64,000 nt of DNA. It comes from Ferdinandcohnia sp036965165 (GTDB lineage Bacteria > Bacillota > Bacilli > Bacillales > Bacillaceae_L). A model generated the notes under the pieces. That model had not been told where the DNA came from. It worked only from the letters and a program-made list of their open reading frames with translations, and made no database searches. A program made the translations under genes and the position numbers. How positions within the stretch are numbered: the stretch's first letter is position 1; every line of letters starts with the position of its first letter. Positions 25,435 to 34,832 of this stretch are shown here, piece after piece. Location of the stretch: contig NZ_JBALOX010000021.1 of the NCBI RefSeq assembly GCF_036965165.1, positions 1 through 64,000 of the forward strand, in the 5' to 3' direction.

Positions 25435-26298
25435 ATGAAATTAATAGCTTTAGATTTGGATGGAACAACTTTAAATTCAAAAAAGGAAATTAGTGAAGAA
25501 ACTGTAAAAACAATTAAGAAAGCACAAGAACAAGGGCATATTGTGATGGCACTATCTGGACGTGCTGCACACTCAATCACCTTTGAACTGAAAAAACATG
25601 GTCTTAATTGTATAGTTGGTGCCAATAATGGAGCTTCACTATACGTGGACGATGACTTAATAAGTATGATTACTTTAACACCTGAGCAACATCGGAAAAT
25701 AATCATGGAACTAGATAAAGAGTTTATACCTTTCAATATGTCTACTAATAAAGGAGTCTTTGCACCAAAAAACTGGGAAGAACGTTTGCGTAAAGTACTT
25801 TCTTCGGGTTTAGTGCCAGAGGAAAACTATAGTCATAAAAACTTTAAAATATTTACGACTCCTCCTCATATCTATGGTCACCCTATTTACGATAAAACGG
25901 AAGAAATAATAGATGATGAATCGATTACTATACAAAAATTTCTGATTTTAACCTTCGATCCTATACAGAAAAAAAGAATAGAAAGCTTTCTTAATTCAAT
26001 TGAAGGTATAAATATCGCTTCTGCTACTCTGAACGTTGATATCATGCATGTCGATGCGCATAAAGGAAGTGCATTAAAACGAATGGCAGAATACTATAAC
26101 ATCCCCTTAGAAGATACGATTGCAATTGGAGATGATGCGAATGATATTGCTATGTTAAATATAGCAGGCCTTTCAATTGCTATGGGGAATGCAGAAGAAG
26201 AAGTTAAAAAATATGCGGATTTAGTTACCTTAACAAATGATGAAAATGGCGTTGCTTACGCAATCGAAAAATACGTTTTAGAAAAACAAACAACATAA
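25435..26298 (+). CDS. Cof-type HAD-IIB phosphatase, paralogue 1
   Basis: A 287-residue HAD hydrolase: motif I DLDGTT (7-12), motif II SGR (about 41), the C2B-type cap in the middle, motif III lysine (HKGSALKRM, about 208) and motif IV GDDANDIAML (about 231). These dephosphorylate sugar phosphates or cofactor intermediates in the cytosol. Its position after the GH1 gene suggests trimming of excess sugar phosphate, which is inference. AAGGTGG lies before the ATG. Confidence 0.88.
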   Translation: MKLIALDLDGTTLNSKKEISEETVKTIKKAQEQGHIVMALSGRAAHSITFELKKHGLNCIVGANNGASLYVDDDLISMITLTPEQHRKIIMELDKEFIPFNMSTNKGVFAPKNWEERLRKVLSSGLVPEENYSHKNFKIFTTPPHIYGHPIYDKTEEIIDDESITIQKFLILTFDPIQKKRIESFLNSIEGINIASATLNVDIMHVDAHKGSALKRMAEYYNIPLEDTIAIGDDANDIAMLNIAGLSIAMGNAEEEVKKYADLVTLTNDENGVAYAIEKYVLEKQTT

Positions 26299-26357
26299 AG
26301 GCAAGATAGGATCACCTGCTTTACATAGCATGTAGCTCGAATTCAAGGTCCTCCCTT

Positions 26358-26385
26358 TTGTAATAATCCTATAACTTGTTATAAT
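26358..26385 (+). promoter_or_regulatory. Promoter of the second HAD gene
   Basis: TTGTAA, 16 bp, TATAAT, immediately upstream of RAT2. Confidence 0.6.
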
Positions 26386-26393
26386 AGAAGGTA

Positions 26394-26470
26394 GGATTGT
26401 TACTGGTAAAGCAGGCAAAACCTAAGTAAAGTGTTTCTTATTTGGGAGACGGTTTATTTAGGTTTTTTAT
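26394..26470 (+). promoter_or_regulatory. RAT2 with overlapping terminator
   Basis: RAT GGATTGTTACTG...GCAGGCAAAACC (26394-26422). Its 3' arm AAAACCTAA also pairs with TTAGGTTTT (26458-26466) ahead of a T tract, forming the mutually exclusive terminator. Antiterminator protein binding allows read-through into the HAD gene. Confidence 0.88.
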
Positions 26471-26497
26471 TTTTATGTGGGAAAGGGGATTTTGGAT

Positions 26498-27364
26498 ATG
26501 AAACTGATTGCTTCTGATTTGGATGGAACTCTGTTAAATGATAATAGTAAGGTGAGCGAGGCAAATGTACGTGCCATTCAAAAAGCAATAGATAAAGGGA
26601 TAAAATTTGTGGTTGTAACAGGAAGGTCCTATGATGCTGCACATACGCCGCTTAAGGAAGTAGGGATTACTTGTCCCGTTATTACCTTAAACGGTGCTAG
26701 TTCATTTGATATGGATGGAAATGTTTTACGAGATATTCCAATGGATTTGTCTGTTAGCAAGAAGGTGTATACTGCATGCCATAATGGTAAGATGTATACT
26801 GAATTTTTTACGAACAAAGGCTTATTCTCATTTGGAAGAGACAAGTTTATAGAAAGAATGACTAAGTGGTTGAAAACAACTTTTCCTGATTTTACAGATG
26901 AAGAAATTAATCAACGAATCGAGCAGCGTTTTCAGGATGAAAGTGTTCAGTTTGTTGAGGATTATGAACAGTTGGAAGCCATAAACGATCTTAAAATTTA
27001 TAAGTTGTTAAGCTTTGCGGAGGATGAGGAAAGCCATACGCAAGTGTTAAATGAGCTTAAGGATGAGACTGGAACGGTGATTACGTCATCAGGATATTTA
27101 AATCTTGAATTTAACCACCCAGAGGCTAAAAAAGGCTTAGCACTCAAGGAATTGGCAAACAGCATGGGGATTAATATGAAGGATGTCATGTCATTGGGAG
27201 ATAACTTAAACGATAAAAGTATGCTCGAAATGGCTGGACGCGGTGTTGCCATGGGGAATGCCAACGAAGAAATTTTGAATCTATGTAAATTCAAGACGAA
27301 AACAAACGAGGAAGATGGGGTAGCTTACGCAATCGAAGAGATGCTAAAGGAGTATTATCAATAA
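26498..27364 (+). CDS. Cof-type HAD-IIB phosphatase, paralogue 2
   Basis: A 288-residue HAD-IIB hydrolase with DLDGTLL (8-14), TGRS (about 42), the lysine in KKGLALKEL (about 210) and GDNLNDKSML (about 234). It is only moderately similar to the neighbouring paralogue, with a distinct cap. ATG 26498 follows GGAAAGGGGA. It has its own RAT2-controlled promoter, tying this phosphatase to beta-glucoside induction. Substrate unknown. Confidence 0.88.
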   Translation: MKLIASDLDGTLLNDNSKVSEANVRAIQKAIDKGIKFVVVTGRSYDAAHTPLKEVGITCPVITLNGASSFDMDGNVLRDIPMDLSVSKKVYTACHNGKMYTEFFTNKGLFSFGRDKFIERMTKWLKTTFPDFTDEEINQRIEQRFQDESVQFVEDYEQLEAINDLKIYKLLSFAEDEESHTQVLNELKDETGTVITSSGYLNLEFNHPEAKKGLALKELANSMGINMKDVMSLGDNLNDKSMLEMAGRGVAMGNANEEILNLCKFKTKTNEEDGVAYAIEEMLKEYYQ

Positions 27365-27385
27365 GGATGTGCCAAAGTAATATCA

Positions 27386-27414
27386 TTGACAAGCCAAATC
27401 ATATTTGATATAAA
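27386..27414 (+). promoter_or_regulatory. Promoter of licT
   Basis: TTGACA, 17 bp, TATAAA upstream of RAT3. Confidence 0.65.
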
Positions 27415-27441
27415 AAAGGTAACGTTTGCAATAGAATAAAA

Positions 27442-27528
27442 GGATTGTTACTGTTCGGCAGGCAAAACCTATGTTTGTGATAGAATATCAATAATGGTAT
27501 TCTTATGTACAAATATAGGTTTTTTTAT
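27442..27528 (+). promoter_or_regulatory. RAT3 with overlapping terminator in the licT leader
   Basis: RAT GGATTGTTACTG...GCAGGCAAAACC (27442-27469). Its end pairs with ACAAATATAGGT (27509-27520) followed by seven T. Placement before licT implies positive autoregulation by antitermination. Confidence 0.88.
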
Positions 27529-27560
27529 TGGACTTTGTGATTTTGGGGCGAGGTGGATTC

Positions 27561-28421
27561 ATGAAAATCGAGAAGGTATTAAATAACAATGTTGTTATGT
27601 GTAGAAATGAGCATGATCAAGAGATTGTTGCCATGGGGAAGGGCTTAGCCTTTCAACGAAAATCTGGTGATGAAATAGATGTGTCTAAAATTGAGAAAAC
27701 CTTTGTGTTACAAAATCATGATATAGTCGAAAAGCTTGCCAAATTGCTTGAAGATACATCAGAGTTTTATTTAAGTATATCCTCTAAAGTATTAGAATAC
27801 GCAAAAACCCAGTTGCCGAATAAATTGGATGATTTTTTATATGTGGCCTTAACAGATCACCTAAGCTTTGCAATCAGTCGACACAAGCAAGGAATTCAAT
27901 TCAAGAATGCCCTATTATGGGAGATACGAAAATATTATAAAAAAGAGTTTCAGGTTGCTTTAAAAGCACTGGACATCATTGAACAAGAAACAGGGATAAG
28001 GCTTGATGAAAATGAAGCGGCATCAATTGCTTTGCATTTGGTGAACGGTCAGCTCTCAGGGGATGATATGGCGTCAACAGTTCAAATTACAAAGATGGTG
28101 AATGATATTTTAAACATTGTTAAATACCATTTTAAGATGGAACTTGATGAAACCTCTTTGAACTATGAACGGTTTTTAACACATCTACGTTTCTTTGGAA
28201 TGAGGTACATGCGTAATGAAACCTCATTCGATTCCATTGATGATTTTTTCCATGGACAGATTAAGCTCAAATACTCTGAAGCTTACATGTGTACGCAAAA
28301 AGTTGCAACCTATTTAAAGAATGAGTTAGGTTGGGAAATTTCTAAGGAAGAGGAAATTTATTTGACTGTACACATTCATCGGGTCACCAATCGTCATTTA
28401 CTTAACCAAAAGGTAAAATAG
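27561..28421 (+). CDS. licT: LicT/BglG-type transcription antiterminator
   Basis: A 286-residue protein: RNA-binding CAT domain (MKIEKVLNNNVVMCRNEHDQEIVAMGKGLAF, about 1-55), PRD1 (about 65-170, LTDHLSFAI with its histidine) and PRD2 (about 175-280, ending VHIHRV). PTS-mediated phosphorylation of the PRD histidines sets activity, so it prevents termination at RAT sites when beta-glucosides are available. Four RAT modules surround it. ATG 27561 follows AGGTGG. It lies directly upstream of the bglP transporter. Confidence 0.93.
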   Translation: MKIEKVLNNNVVMCRNEHDQEIVAMGKGLAFQRKSGDEIDVSKIEKTFVLQNHDIVEKLAKLLEDTSEFYLSISSKVLEYAKTQLPNKLDDFLYVALTDHLSFAISRHKQGIQFKNALLWEIRKYYKKEFQVALKALDIIEQETGIRLDENEAASIALHLVNGQLSGDDMASTVQITKMVNDILNIVKYHFKMELDETSLNYERFLTHLRFFGMRYMRNETSFDSIDDFFHGQIKLKYSEAYMCTQKVATYLKNELGWEISKEEEIYLTVHIHRVTNRHLLNQKVK

Positions 28422-28452
28422 GATTTTGTCGAAAAAAGAAGTAAATTGTCAA

Positions 28453-28489
28453 AGAAAGCGTTGACAGAATGAAAACAACTTGCTATATT
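28453..28489 (+). promoter_or_regulatory. bglP promoter with overlapping cre box
   Basis: TTGACA (28461-28466), 17 bp, TATATT (28484-28489) is near consensus. AGAAAGCGTTGACA (28453-28466) matches the cre consensus except for its first base and covers the -35, predicting catabolite repression. Confidence 0.7.
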
Positions 28490-28516
28490 AAAATTGTAAA
28501 TTTCATATCGATCGAT

Positions 28517-28598
28517 GGAATGTTACCTTAATAGGGCATAACCTGAACTGACTTTGAACACGCTTAAAATGTGTGTTTAACTTTAGTTCAGGTTTTTT
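28517..28598 (+). promoter_or_regulatory. RAT4 (variant) with overlapping terminator before bglP
   Basis: GGAATGTTACC...GGGCATAACC (28517-28543) keeps the RAT layout, but the CTG/CAG stem of RAT1-3 is replaced by CC/GG, a compensated change. ACCTGAACT (28541-28549) pairs with AGTTCAGGT (28585-28593), followed by a T tract. Confidence 0.75.
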
Positions 28599-28646
28599 AT
28601 TTGTAAAAAATTGTAAAAATTTTACTAGAAAGCAGGGGCCAAACAT

Positions 28647-30596
28647 ATGAAGTATGAACAGTTAGCCAAAGACATTATTGAAAATGTCGGTGGAAAGGAA
28701 AATGTGAATAGTGTTGTTCACTGTGTTACTCGTTTACGCTTTAAACTTAAAGATGAGGGTAAAGCGAATACAGAAGTATTAAAAAACATGGATGGCGTTG
28801 TCACAGTCATGAAAAGTGGCGGTCAATATCAAGTAGTTATCGGAAACCATGTACCTGATGTATATAAGGATGTTGTTCAGGCTGGTGGATTTGAATCAGG
28901 ACAACCAGTGGATGCAGATGAAGGTAATGGAGAAAAGCAAAACTTGTTCAATCGTTTTATTGATATTATCTCAAGTATCTTCCAACCTGTTCTAAGTTTA
29001 CTAGCGGCTACAGGAATTATCAAAGGTTTTAATTCTTTATTCCTTGCGTTAGGTTGGTTAGAAAATACTGATGGCACATATCTGTTGTTAAATGCAATCG
29101 GAGATGGATTCTTCGTATTCTTACCAATTTTCTTAGGTTATACTGCAATGAAAAAATTTGGTGGAACGCCTTTCCTTGGAATGGCAATTGCGGCAGCGTT
29201 AGTTCATCCAAGTCTTCCAGGAATTAAAGCCGGCGAAGCAATCATGACACTATTTACTGGAACGATGTTTGAATCGCCAGTACAAATTGCATTCTTAGGT
29301 ATACCTGTAATTTTAATGAGCTACACATCTTCCGTTATTCCAATTATTTTAGCAACCTATTTTGCTTCGAAACTTGAGAAAGCATTCGCGAAAGTTGTTC
29401 CAACGGTTGTGAAATCATTCGGAGTTCCGTTCCTTACATTAATCGTTATCGTACCTTTAACATTTTTAATTATTGGTCCAGTAGCAACTTGGATTGCAAA
29501 TTCAATTGGTCAAGGTGCAACATTTATTTATGAAGCAGCTCCTCTTGTTGCAGGTTTAGTTTTAGGTGGATTCTGGCAAGTGTTTGTTATCTTTGGAGTC
29601 CATTGGGGATTAATTCCAATCTATTACAATAACTTAGCTGTAAATGGTTTCGATACATTTATCACAATGACAATTCCGGCTTCTTTTGCTCAAATTGGTG
29701 CAGTATTAGGGGTACTAGTATTAACAAAAAATCAAAAATTAAAATCATTAAGTATTCCAGCATTTATTTCAGGTATTTTTGGAGTAACAGAACCAGCTAT
29801 TTATGGGGTTACATTACCACTTAAAAGACCATTTATCATGAGCTGTATTGCTGCTGGTGTTGGTGGAGCGGTCATTGCAGTATCAGGTTCAGCGCTTTAT
29901 TCAGCTGGTCCACTTGGAATATTTAAAATTCCTACTTTCATCCATCCTGAACATGGGATTGATGCAGGCTTTTGGGGAATGATTCTTTCGTTAGTAGTAG
30001 CATTTGTTTTAGGTTTTGTCCTAACGGTATTTTTCGGTGGAGTAAATAAAAAAGTATCAACTGCAAATGAAACAACAAGTCATAAGGAAGCTGCTGCAAC
30101 ATCTGAAGCAAAGCCAGTAGCACCTATTCAAGATACAAAAAATGAAACAGTATTTAGTCCTTTTAACGGTAAAGTAATGGCTTTATCAGAAATTGAAGAT
30201 GCTGCTTTCGCATCAGGAGCACTTGGACAGGGTGTTGCTATCGACCCTTCAGAAGGAAAATTATTTGCTCCTGTTTCAGGTACGGTAACTGCACTGTTCC
30301 CAACAAACCACGCAATTGGCATTACAAGTGATAGTGGAGCAGAGATTTTAATTCATATTGGCATGGATACGGTACAACTTGAGGGGAAATATTTCTCTGC
30401 AAAAGTTGCTCAAGGTGACCGTGTTGAAAAGGGACAACATCTAATTGAATTTGAACCTGAGAAAATTAAAGAAGCAGGCTATATTGTAGCAACACCTGTT
30501 GTGGTTACCAACTTCCAACAGTTTGAAATGAAGATTCATACGGACCAACAAATGCAAGTTGGCGATGTATTAATGGAATTAGAGAAAAAGGCATAA
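28647..30596 (+). CDS. bglP: Beta-glucoside PTS transporter, EIIBCA
   Basis: A 649-residue three-domain PTS permease. EIIB has the phosphocysteine in VVHCVTRLRFKLKDEGK (about residue 26). EIIC occupies about 105-475 with ten hydrophobic segments and the GITEPAIYG-type motif (GVTEPAIYGVTLP near 388). EIIA is at about 500-649 with the active histidine in ILIHIGMDTV (near 570). It imports and phosphorylates aryl-beta-glucosides and passes the phosphorylation state to LicT. It is controlled by the cre/sigma-A promoter and RAT4. A terminator lies before the next GH1 gene. Confidence 0.94.
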   Translation: MKYEQLAKDIIENVGGKENVNSVVHCVTRLRFKLKDEGKANTEVLKNMDGVVTVMKSGGQYQVVIGNHVPDVYKDVVQAGGFESGQPVDADEGNGEKQNLFNRFIDIISSIFQPVLSLLAATGIIKGFNSLFLALGWLENTDGTYLLLNAIGDGFFVFLPIFLGYTAMKKFGGTPFLGMAIAAALVHPSLPGIKAGEAIMTLFTGTMFESPVQIAFLGIPVILMSYTSSVIPIILATYFASKLEKAFAKVVPTVVKSFGVPFLTLIVIVPLTFLIIGPVATWIANSIGQGATFIYEAAPLVAGLVLGGFWQVFVIFGVHWGLIPIYYNNLAVNGFDTFITMTIPASFAQIGAVLGVLVLTKNQKLKSLSIPAFISGIFGVTEPAIYGVTLPLKRPFIMSCIAAGVGGAVIAVSGSALYSAGPLGIFKIPTFIHPEHGIDAGFWGMILSLVVAFVLGFVLTVFFGGVNKKVSTANETTSHKEAAATSEAKPVAPIQDTKNETVFSPFNGKVMALSEIEDAAFASGALGQGVAIDPSEGKLFAPVSGTVTALFPTNHAIGITSDSGAEILIHIGMDTVQLEGKYFSAKVAQGDRVEKGQHLIEFEPEKIKEAGYIVATPVVVTNFQQFEMKIHTDQQMQVGDVLMELEKKA

Positions 30597-30604
30597 GACA
30601 TTTT

Positions 30605-30641
30605 AAAAGAAGAAGGAAAGAATTTGGCTTTCCTTCTTTTA
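30605..30641 (+). terminator. Hairpin terminator between bglP and GH1 paralogue 2
   Basis: AAGAAGGAAAG and CTTTCCTTCTT form an 11-bp stem with a 7-base loop followed by TTTA. Partial read-through would feed the GH1 gene 25 bases downstream. Confidence 0.65.
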
Positions 30642-30665
30642 CTACATACTCTTGGAGGAATTACC

Positions 30666-32075
30666 GTGGAACATAAGACACTAAAACCATTCCCCAAAGA
30701 CTTTTTCTGGGGTGCCTCAACTTCAGCATACCAGACTGAAGGTGCTTGGAATGAAGATGGAAAGGGTCCATCTGTTATTGATGTAAAAAGAATTCCTGAG
30801 GGTACAACAGATTATAAAGTCGCAAGTGACCATTATCATCATTATAAAGAGGATGTAAAACTATTTGCTGAAATGGGCTTTAAGGCATATCGTTTTTCAG
30901 TCGCTTGGACTCGTATTATTCCAAATGGTACGGGAGAAGTAAACCAAAAAGGCATAGAATTTTACAGTAACTTAATTGATGAATTAATAGCAAATGGAAT
31001 TGAACCCATTGTTACAATGTATCATTTTGATTTACCTAATGCCCTACAAGAAAAAGGTGGTTGGTCTAGACGCGAAGTAGTTGATGTATTTGAAAGATAT
31101 GCGGAAATTTTATTTGAACACTATGGTGATCGCGTAAAATACTGGTTAACCATAAATGAACAAAACATGATGATTTTACATGGATCAGCACTTGGTACAC
31201 TCGATCCAAATTTAGAAGATCCCCAAAAAGAATTATATCAACAAAACCATCATATGCTTCTTGCGCAAGCAAAAGCGATGGTTCTCTGTCATAAAATGCT
31301 TCCAAACGCAAAAATTGGTCCTGCTCCTAATATCTCATACATTTATCCAGCAACTTCAAAGCCAGGAGATGTTCTAGCTGCACAGAACTTTAATGCTGTT
31401 CGAAACTGGTTGTATCTTGATATGGCGGTATTTGGAAGATATAACAATATCGCATGGAGTTTTATGGAGGAAAAAGGATATACTCCAACTATTTTAGAAG
31501 GTGATATGGAAATCCTTCAAGCTGCTAAACCAGACTTCATTGCATTTAACTATTACACGTCTAAGACGGTTGCTGAAAGTAAGGGTAATGAAAATGCATT
31601 CGGACATACAGGAGACCAAGAACTTGTGGTTGGAGAACCGGGTGTTTATAAGGGAGCTTCCAATTCGAATCTAGAAAAAACAGAATTTGGATGGGAAATT
31701 GATCCTGTAGGTTTCCGTTCAACTCTACGCGAAATTTATAGCCGTTATCATTTGCCACTCATCATTACCGAAAATGGATTAGGTGCTTACGATAAGCTAG
31801 AAGAGGGGGATATCGTCAATGACCCATATCGAATTGAGTACTTACGAAAACATATTGAACAGATCCAGTTGGCGATTACAGATGGTGTAGATGTTTTTGG
31901 TTATTGCCCTTGGTCTGCGATAGACTTAGTGAGCACACACCAAGGGATTATGAAGCGTTATGGCTTTATTTATGTAAATAGATATGATGATGATTTGAAG
32001 GACTTACGTCGTATTCGAAAACAAAGCTTTTTCTGGTATAAAGATCTGATTCAATCCAATGGAGAAAATTTATAA
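30666..32075 (+). CDS. 6-phospho-beta-glucosidase (GH1), paralogue 2
   Basis: A 469-residue GH1 enzyme: FFWGASTSAYQTEGAW near 16, acid/base in LTINEQNM (about 172), nucleophile in IITENGLGAYD (about 372). The phosphate-recognition region appears as STHQGIMKRYGFIYV. Its sequence is closer to classical BglH than the other two paralogues, which share GGATAANQ-type starts. GTG 30666 follows GGAGGAATTACC; upstream TTG 30624 lies inside the terminator and is rejected. It follows bglP and is followed at 30 bases by a third GH1 gene. Confidence 0.9.
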   Translation: MEHKTLKPFPKDFFWGASTSAYQTEGAWNEDGKGPSVIDVKRIPEGTTDYKVASDHYHHYKEDVKLFAEMGFKAYRFSVAWTRIIPNGTGEVNQKGIEFYSNLIDELIANGIEPIVTMYHFDLPNALQEKGGWSRREVVDVFERYAEILFEHYGDRVKYWLTINEQNMMILHGSALGTLDPNLEDPQKELYQQNHHMLLAQAKAMVLCHKMLPNAKIGPAPNISYIYPATSKPGDVLAAQNFNAVRNWLYLDMAVFGRYNNIAWSFMEEKGYTPTILEGDMEILQAAKPDFIAFNYYTSKTVAESKGNENAFGHTGDQELVVGEPGVYKGASNSNLEKTEFGWEIDPVGFRSTLREIYSRYHLPLIITENGLGAYDKLEEGDIVNDPYRIEYLRKHIEQIQLAITDGVDVFGYCPWSAIDLVSTHQGIMKRYGFIYVNRYDDDLKDLRRIRKQSFFWYKDLIQSNGENL

Positions 32076-32104
32076 ATAACACTAAGTGAAAGGTGGATAT
32101 AAAA

Positions 32105-33541
32105 ATGACTCAAACAAGTAAATTTCCTGAAGGTTTTCTATGGGGAGGAGCGATTGCTGCAAACCAAGCAGAGGGAGCCTATCTAGAAGACGGAAAAGGA
32201 TTAACAACGGTTGACTTATTACCTCACGGAGAAAAAAGACGACCAACAATGGTAGGAAATCTATCTTCGTTTACTCCACTTGAAGGCGAATTTTATCCGT
32301 CACATGAGGCAATTGATTTTTATCACCACTATAAGGAAGATATTGCTCTATTTGCCGAAATGGGTTTTAAAGCACTGCGCGTATCCATTTCTTGGGCAAG
32401 AATTTTCCCTAATGGAGATGAAGAAACACCAAACGAAGCTGGACTCAAGTTTTACGATGATTTATTCGATGAGTTGTTAAAATATGAGATTGAGCCGGTC
32501 GTTACGCTTGCCCATTTTGATGTGCCAGTTCATTTAGTTGAGAAATATGGAAGCTGGAAAAACCGAAAACTTGTAGACTTTTTTGAAAAATATTCGATTA
32601 CTGTTTTTAAAAGATACAAAGACAAAGTGAAATATTGGATGACATTTAATGAAATTAATATGCTTCTACATCTACCTTTTGTTGGGGCTGGACTGGTGTT
32701 TAAAGAAGGAGATAATCAGGAGCAAATTAAATATCAAGCTGCACATCATCAGTTAGTAGCAAGTGCATTGGCTGTAAAAGCGTGTCATGAAATTATTCCT
32801 GGTTCAATGATTGGTTGTATGCTTGCAGCAGCAATGGTTTATCCTTATTCATGTAATCCAGATGATGTGAAAGCGGCAATGGATAAGGATCGTGAAAATT
32901 TCTTCTTTATTGATGTTCAATCTCGCGGTGAATATCCGGGATACGCAAAGCGCTTTTTCAAAGATCATGATCTAAACATCGAGATGGAATCTGGGGATGA
33001 GGAGCTGTTGAAAAAGTACACAGTTGACTACATTGGGTTCAGTTATTACTCAAGTAGAGCAACGAGTGTAGACCCGGAAGTATTAAAAAATATGACAAGC
33101 GGAAATGTTTTTGGTTCTGTTTCCAACCCATATGTTTCAAAATCAGATTGGGGCTGGACAATTGATCCGAAAGGCTTCCGTATAACTGCAAATCAGCTGT
33201 ATGATCGCTATCAGAAGCCTTTGTTTGTAGTAGAAAATGGCCTTGGAGCTGTTGATGAGGTTACTGCAAATGGGGAAATCAATGATGATTACCGAATTGA
33301 TTATCTAAGCAAGCACATCGCTCAAATGGGGGAAGCAATTGAGGATGGTGTTGAGATTCTTGGCTATACGAGCTGGGGACCAATTGACATCGTAAGTGCT
33401 TCATCTGGCGAAATGAAAAAGCGTTATGGCTATATCTACGTTGATCGCAATAATGCTGGAAATGGTACCCTAAAAAGAATCAAAAAGAAAAGCTTTGACT
33501 GGTACAAGCAGGTAATCGAATCGAATGGGGCAGAGTTATAA
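32105..33541 (+). CDS. 6-phospho-beta-glucosidase (GH1), paralogue 3
   Basis: A 478-residue GH1 enzyme with FLWGGAIAANQAEGAY near 10, acid/base MTFNEINM (about 185), nucleophile VVENGLGAVD (about 380) and the C-terminal SSGEMKKRYGYIYVD phosphate-site region. It resembles paralogue 1 more than the adjacent paralogue 2, suggesting different beta-glucoside preferences. ATG 32105 follows AAAGGTGG. It is last in the bglP operon, closed by a terminator. Confidence 0.9.
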   Translation: MTQTSKFPEGFLWGGAIAANQAEGAYLEDGKGLTTVDLLPHGEKRRPTMVGNLSSFTPLEGEFYPSHEAIDFYHHYKEDIALFAEMGFKALRVSISWARIFPNGDEETPNEAGLKFYDDLFDELLKYEIEPVVTLAHFDVPVHLVEKYGSWKNRKLVDFFEKYSITVFKRYKDKVKYWMTFNEINMLLHLPFVGAGLVFKEGDNQEQIKYQAAHHQLVASALAVKACHEIIPGSMIGCMLAAAMVYPYSCNPDDVKAAMDKDRENFFFIDVQSRGEYPGYAKRFFKDHDLNIEMESGDEELLKKYTVDYIGFSYYSSRATSVDPEVLKNMTSGNVFGSVSNPYVSKSDWGWTIDPKGFRITANQLYDRYQKPLFVVENGLGAVDEVTANGEINDDYRIDYLSKHIAQMGEAIEDGVEILGYTSWGPIDIVSASSGEMKKRYGYIYVDRNNAGNGTLKRIKKKSFDWYKQVIESNGAEL

Positions 33542-33558
33542 TATTTCGATTAATTAGG

Positions 33559-33620
33559 TAAGACCTAAATAAGTAGAGTATCTTGTAATAGGCAAGCTAC
33601 CTATTTGTTTAGGTCTTTTA
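33559..33620 (+). terminator. Terminator of the bglP operon
   Basis: AGACCTAAATAA...TAG pairs with CTA...TTTAGGTCT across a longer loop and is followed by TTTTA. Confidence 0.7.
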
Positions 33621-33742
33621 CTCATAATAGAGGAAAGCAATATTCTTCATTTCAATAATGTAAAATGATAAAGTGATTATAATAAGAATTGTTCACGACT
33701 TGAAGCGATAAAATAAAAGAAATAACGAAAGGGGTATACCAA

Positions 33743-34792
33743 ATGAGCAAATTTATAGGATATGTTGGTACCTATACAAAAGGTGATAGCAAAGGGATTT
33801 ATACTTTTACATTAGATACAGATGAGCAAAAAATACAGGATGTAATGCTTGCAGCAGAATTAGAAAATCCTACATACGTTACAGTTAGTCAGGACAATCA
33901 TTTTCTTTACTCTGTCGTTAAAGAAGGAGAATCCGGTGGTGTTGCAGCTTACTTTATTGACAGTCAAACAGGTGAGTTAAAGCCAGTAAATAACAACGTT
34001 TCAAAAGGAGCATCACCTTGTCATGTCAGCGTGAACAAAGTGAATTCTCAAATTGTTACGGCAAACTATCATAAAGGTACAATTGAGCTGTATTCAGCTA
34101 ACAGTGAAAGTGGAAGCATTGAATCTTCTTTATCTGTGGCTGCCCATGAAGGTACAGGGCCGCATGAGAGACAGGAAAAACCTCATACCCACTTTACAGG
34201 ATTTACTCCGGATGAAAAATATGTGGTTGCAGTTGATTTAGGAATTGATAAGCTGATTACCTATGAGGTGAAGGATGGTGCTTTAAAAGAGGTAAATAGT
34301 CTATCTGTTCGACCAGGAAGTGGACCAAGACATATTGCCTTCCATCCAAATGGTAAACATGCATACCTGATGACAGAGATCAGCAATGAGGTTATTGCAC
34401 TAACCTATGATAGCGGCAATGGTAGCTTTACGGAAATTCAAACTATATCAACGATTCCTGCTGATTTTACTGAAAACAGTCAGGGTAGTGCCATTCATAT
34501 TTCGAAAGACGGGAAATTTGTATATGCTGGAAACCGCGGGCATAATAGCATCGCTGTCTATCAAGTGAATGAAGCAACAGGCGAGTTAACTTTGGTAGAA
34601 ATGGTTTCATCCGCAGGAGATTGGCCACGTGATTTTGTTTTTGATCCAACAGAAAAATTTATCGTCGGTTCCAATCAAGAATCAAGCAACCTCGTTTTAT
34701 ATGCAAGAGATGAACAAACAGGAAAATTATCTTTACTTGATTCAGATATAACCGTACCATTTCCGGTATGCGTGAAATTTTTACATGCTTAA
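33743..34792 (+). CDS. Lactonase, 7-bladed beta-propeller (6-phosphogluconolactonase-type)
   Basis: A 349-residue protein of the YbhE/Pgl lactonase family, which hydrolyses 6-phosphogluconolactone or related lactones in the cytosol. Propeller repeats are visible as recurring NPTYVTVSQDNHFLYSV, GPRHIAFHPNGKHAYL and SAIHISKDGKFVYAGNRGHNSI units. It starts MSKFIGYVGTYTKG with AAAGGGG upstream. Next to the beta-glucoside genes it may deal with sugar lactones from their use, but that link is positional only. Confidence 0.85.
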   Translation: MSKFIGYVGTYTKGDSKGIYTFTLDTDEQKIQDVMLAAELENPTYVTVSQDNHFLYSVVKEGESGGVAAYFIDSQTGELKPVNNNVSKGASPCHVSVNKVNSQIVTANYHKGTIELYSANSESGSIESSLSVAAHEGTGPHERQEKPHTHFTGFTPDEKYVVAVDLGIDKLITYEVKDGALKEVNSLSVRPGSGPRHIAFHPNGKHAYLMTEISNEVIALTYDSGNGSFTEIQTISTIPADFTENSQGSAIHISKDGKFVYAGNRGHNSIAVYQVNEATGELTLVEMVSSAGDWPRDFVFDPTEKFIVGSNQESSNLVLYARDEQTGKLSLLDSDITVPFPVCVKFLHA

Positions 34793-34803
34793 TTTTACTT
34801 GAT

Positions 34804-34832
34804 AAGGCGACAGTTACATGTCGTCTTTTTTA
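34804..34832 (+). terminator. Terminator after the lactonase gene
   Basis: AAGGCGACA and TGTCGTCTT form a stem with one G-T mismatch and a 6-base loop, followed by a T run. Confidence 0.75.
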
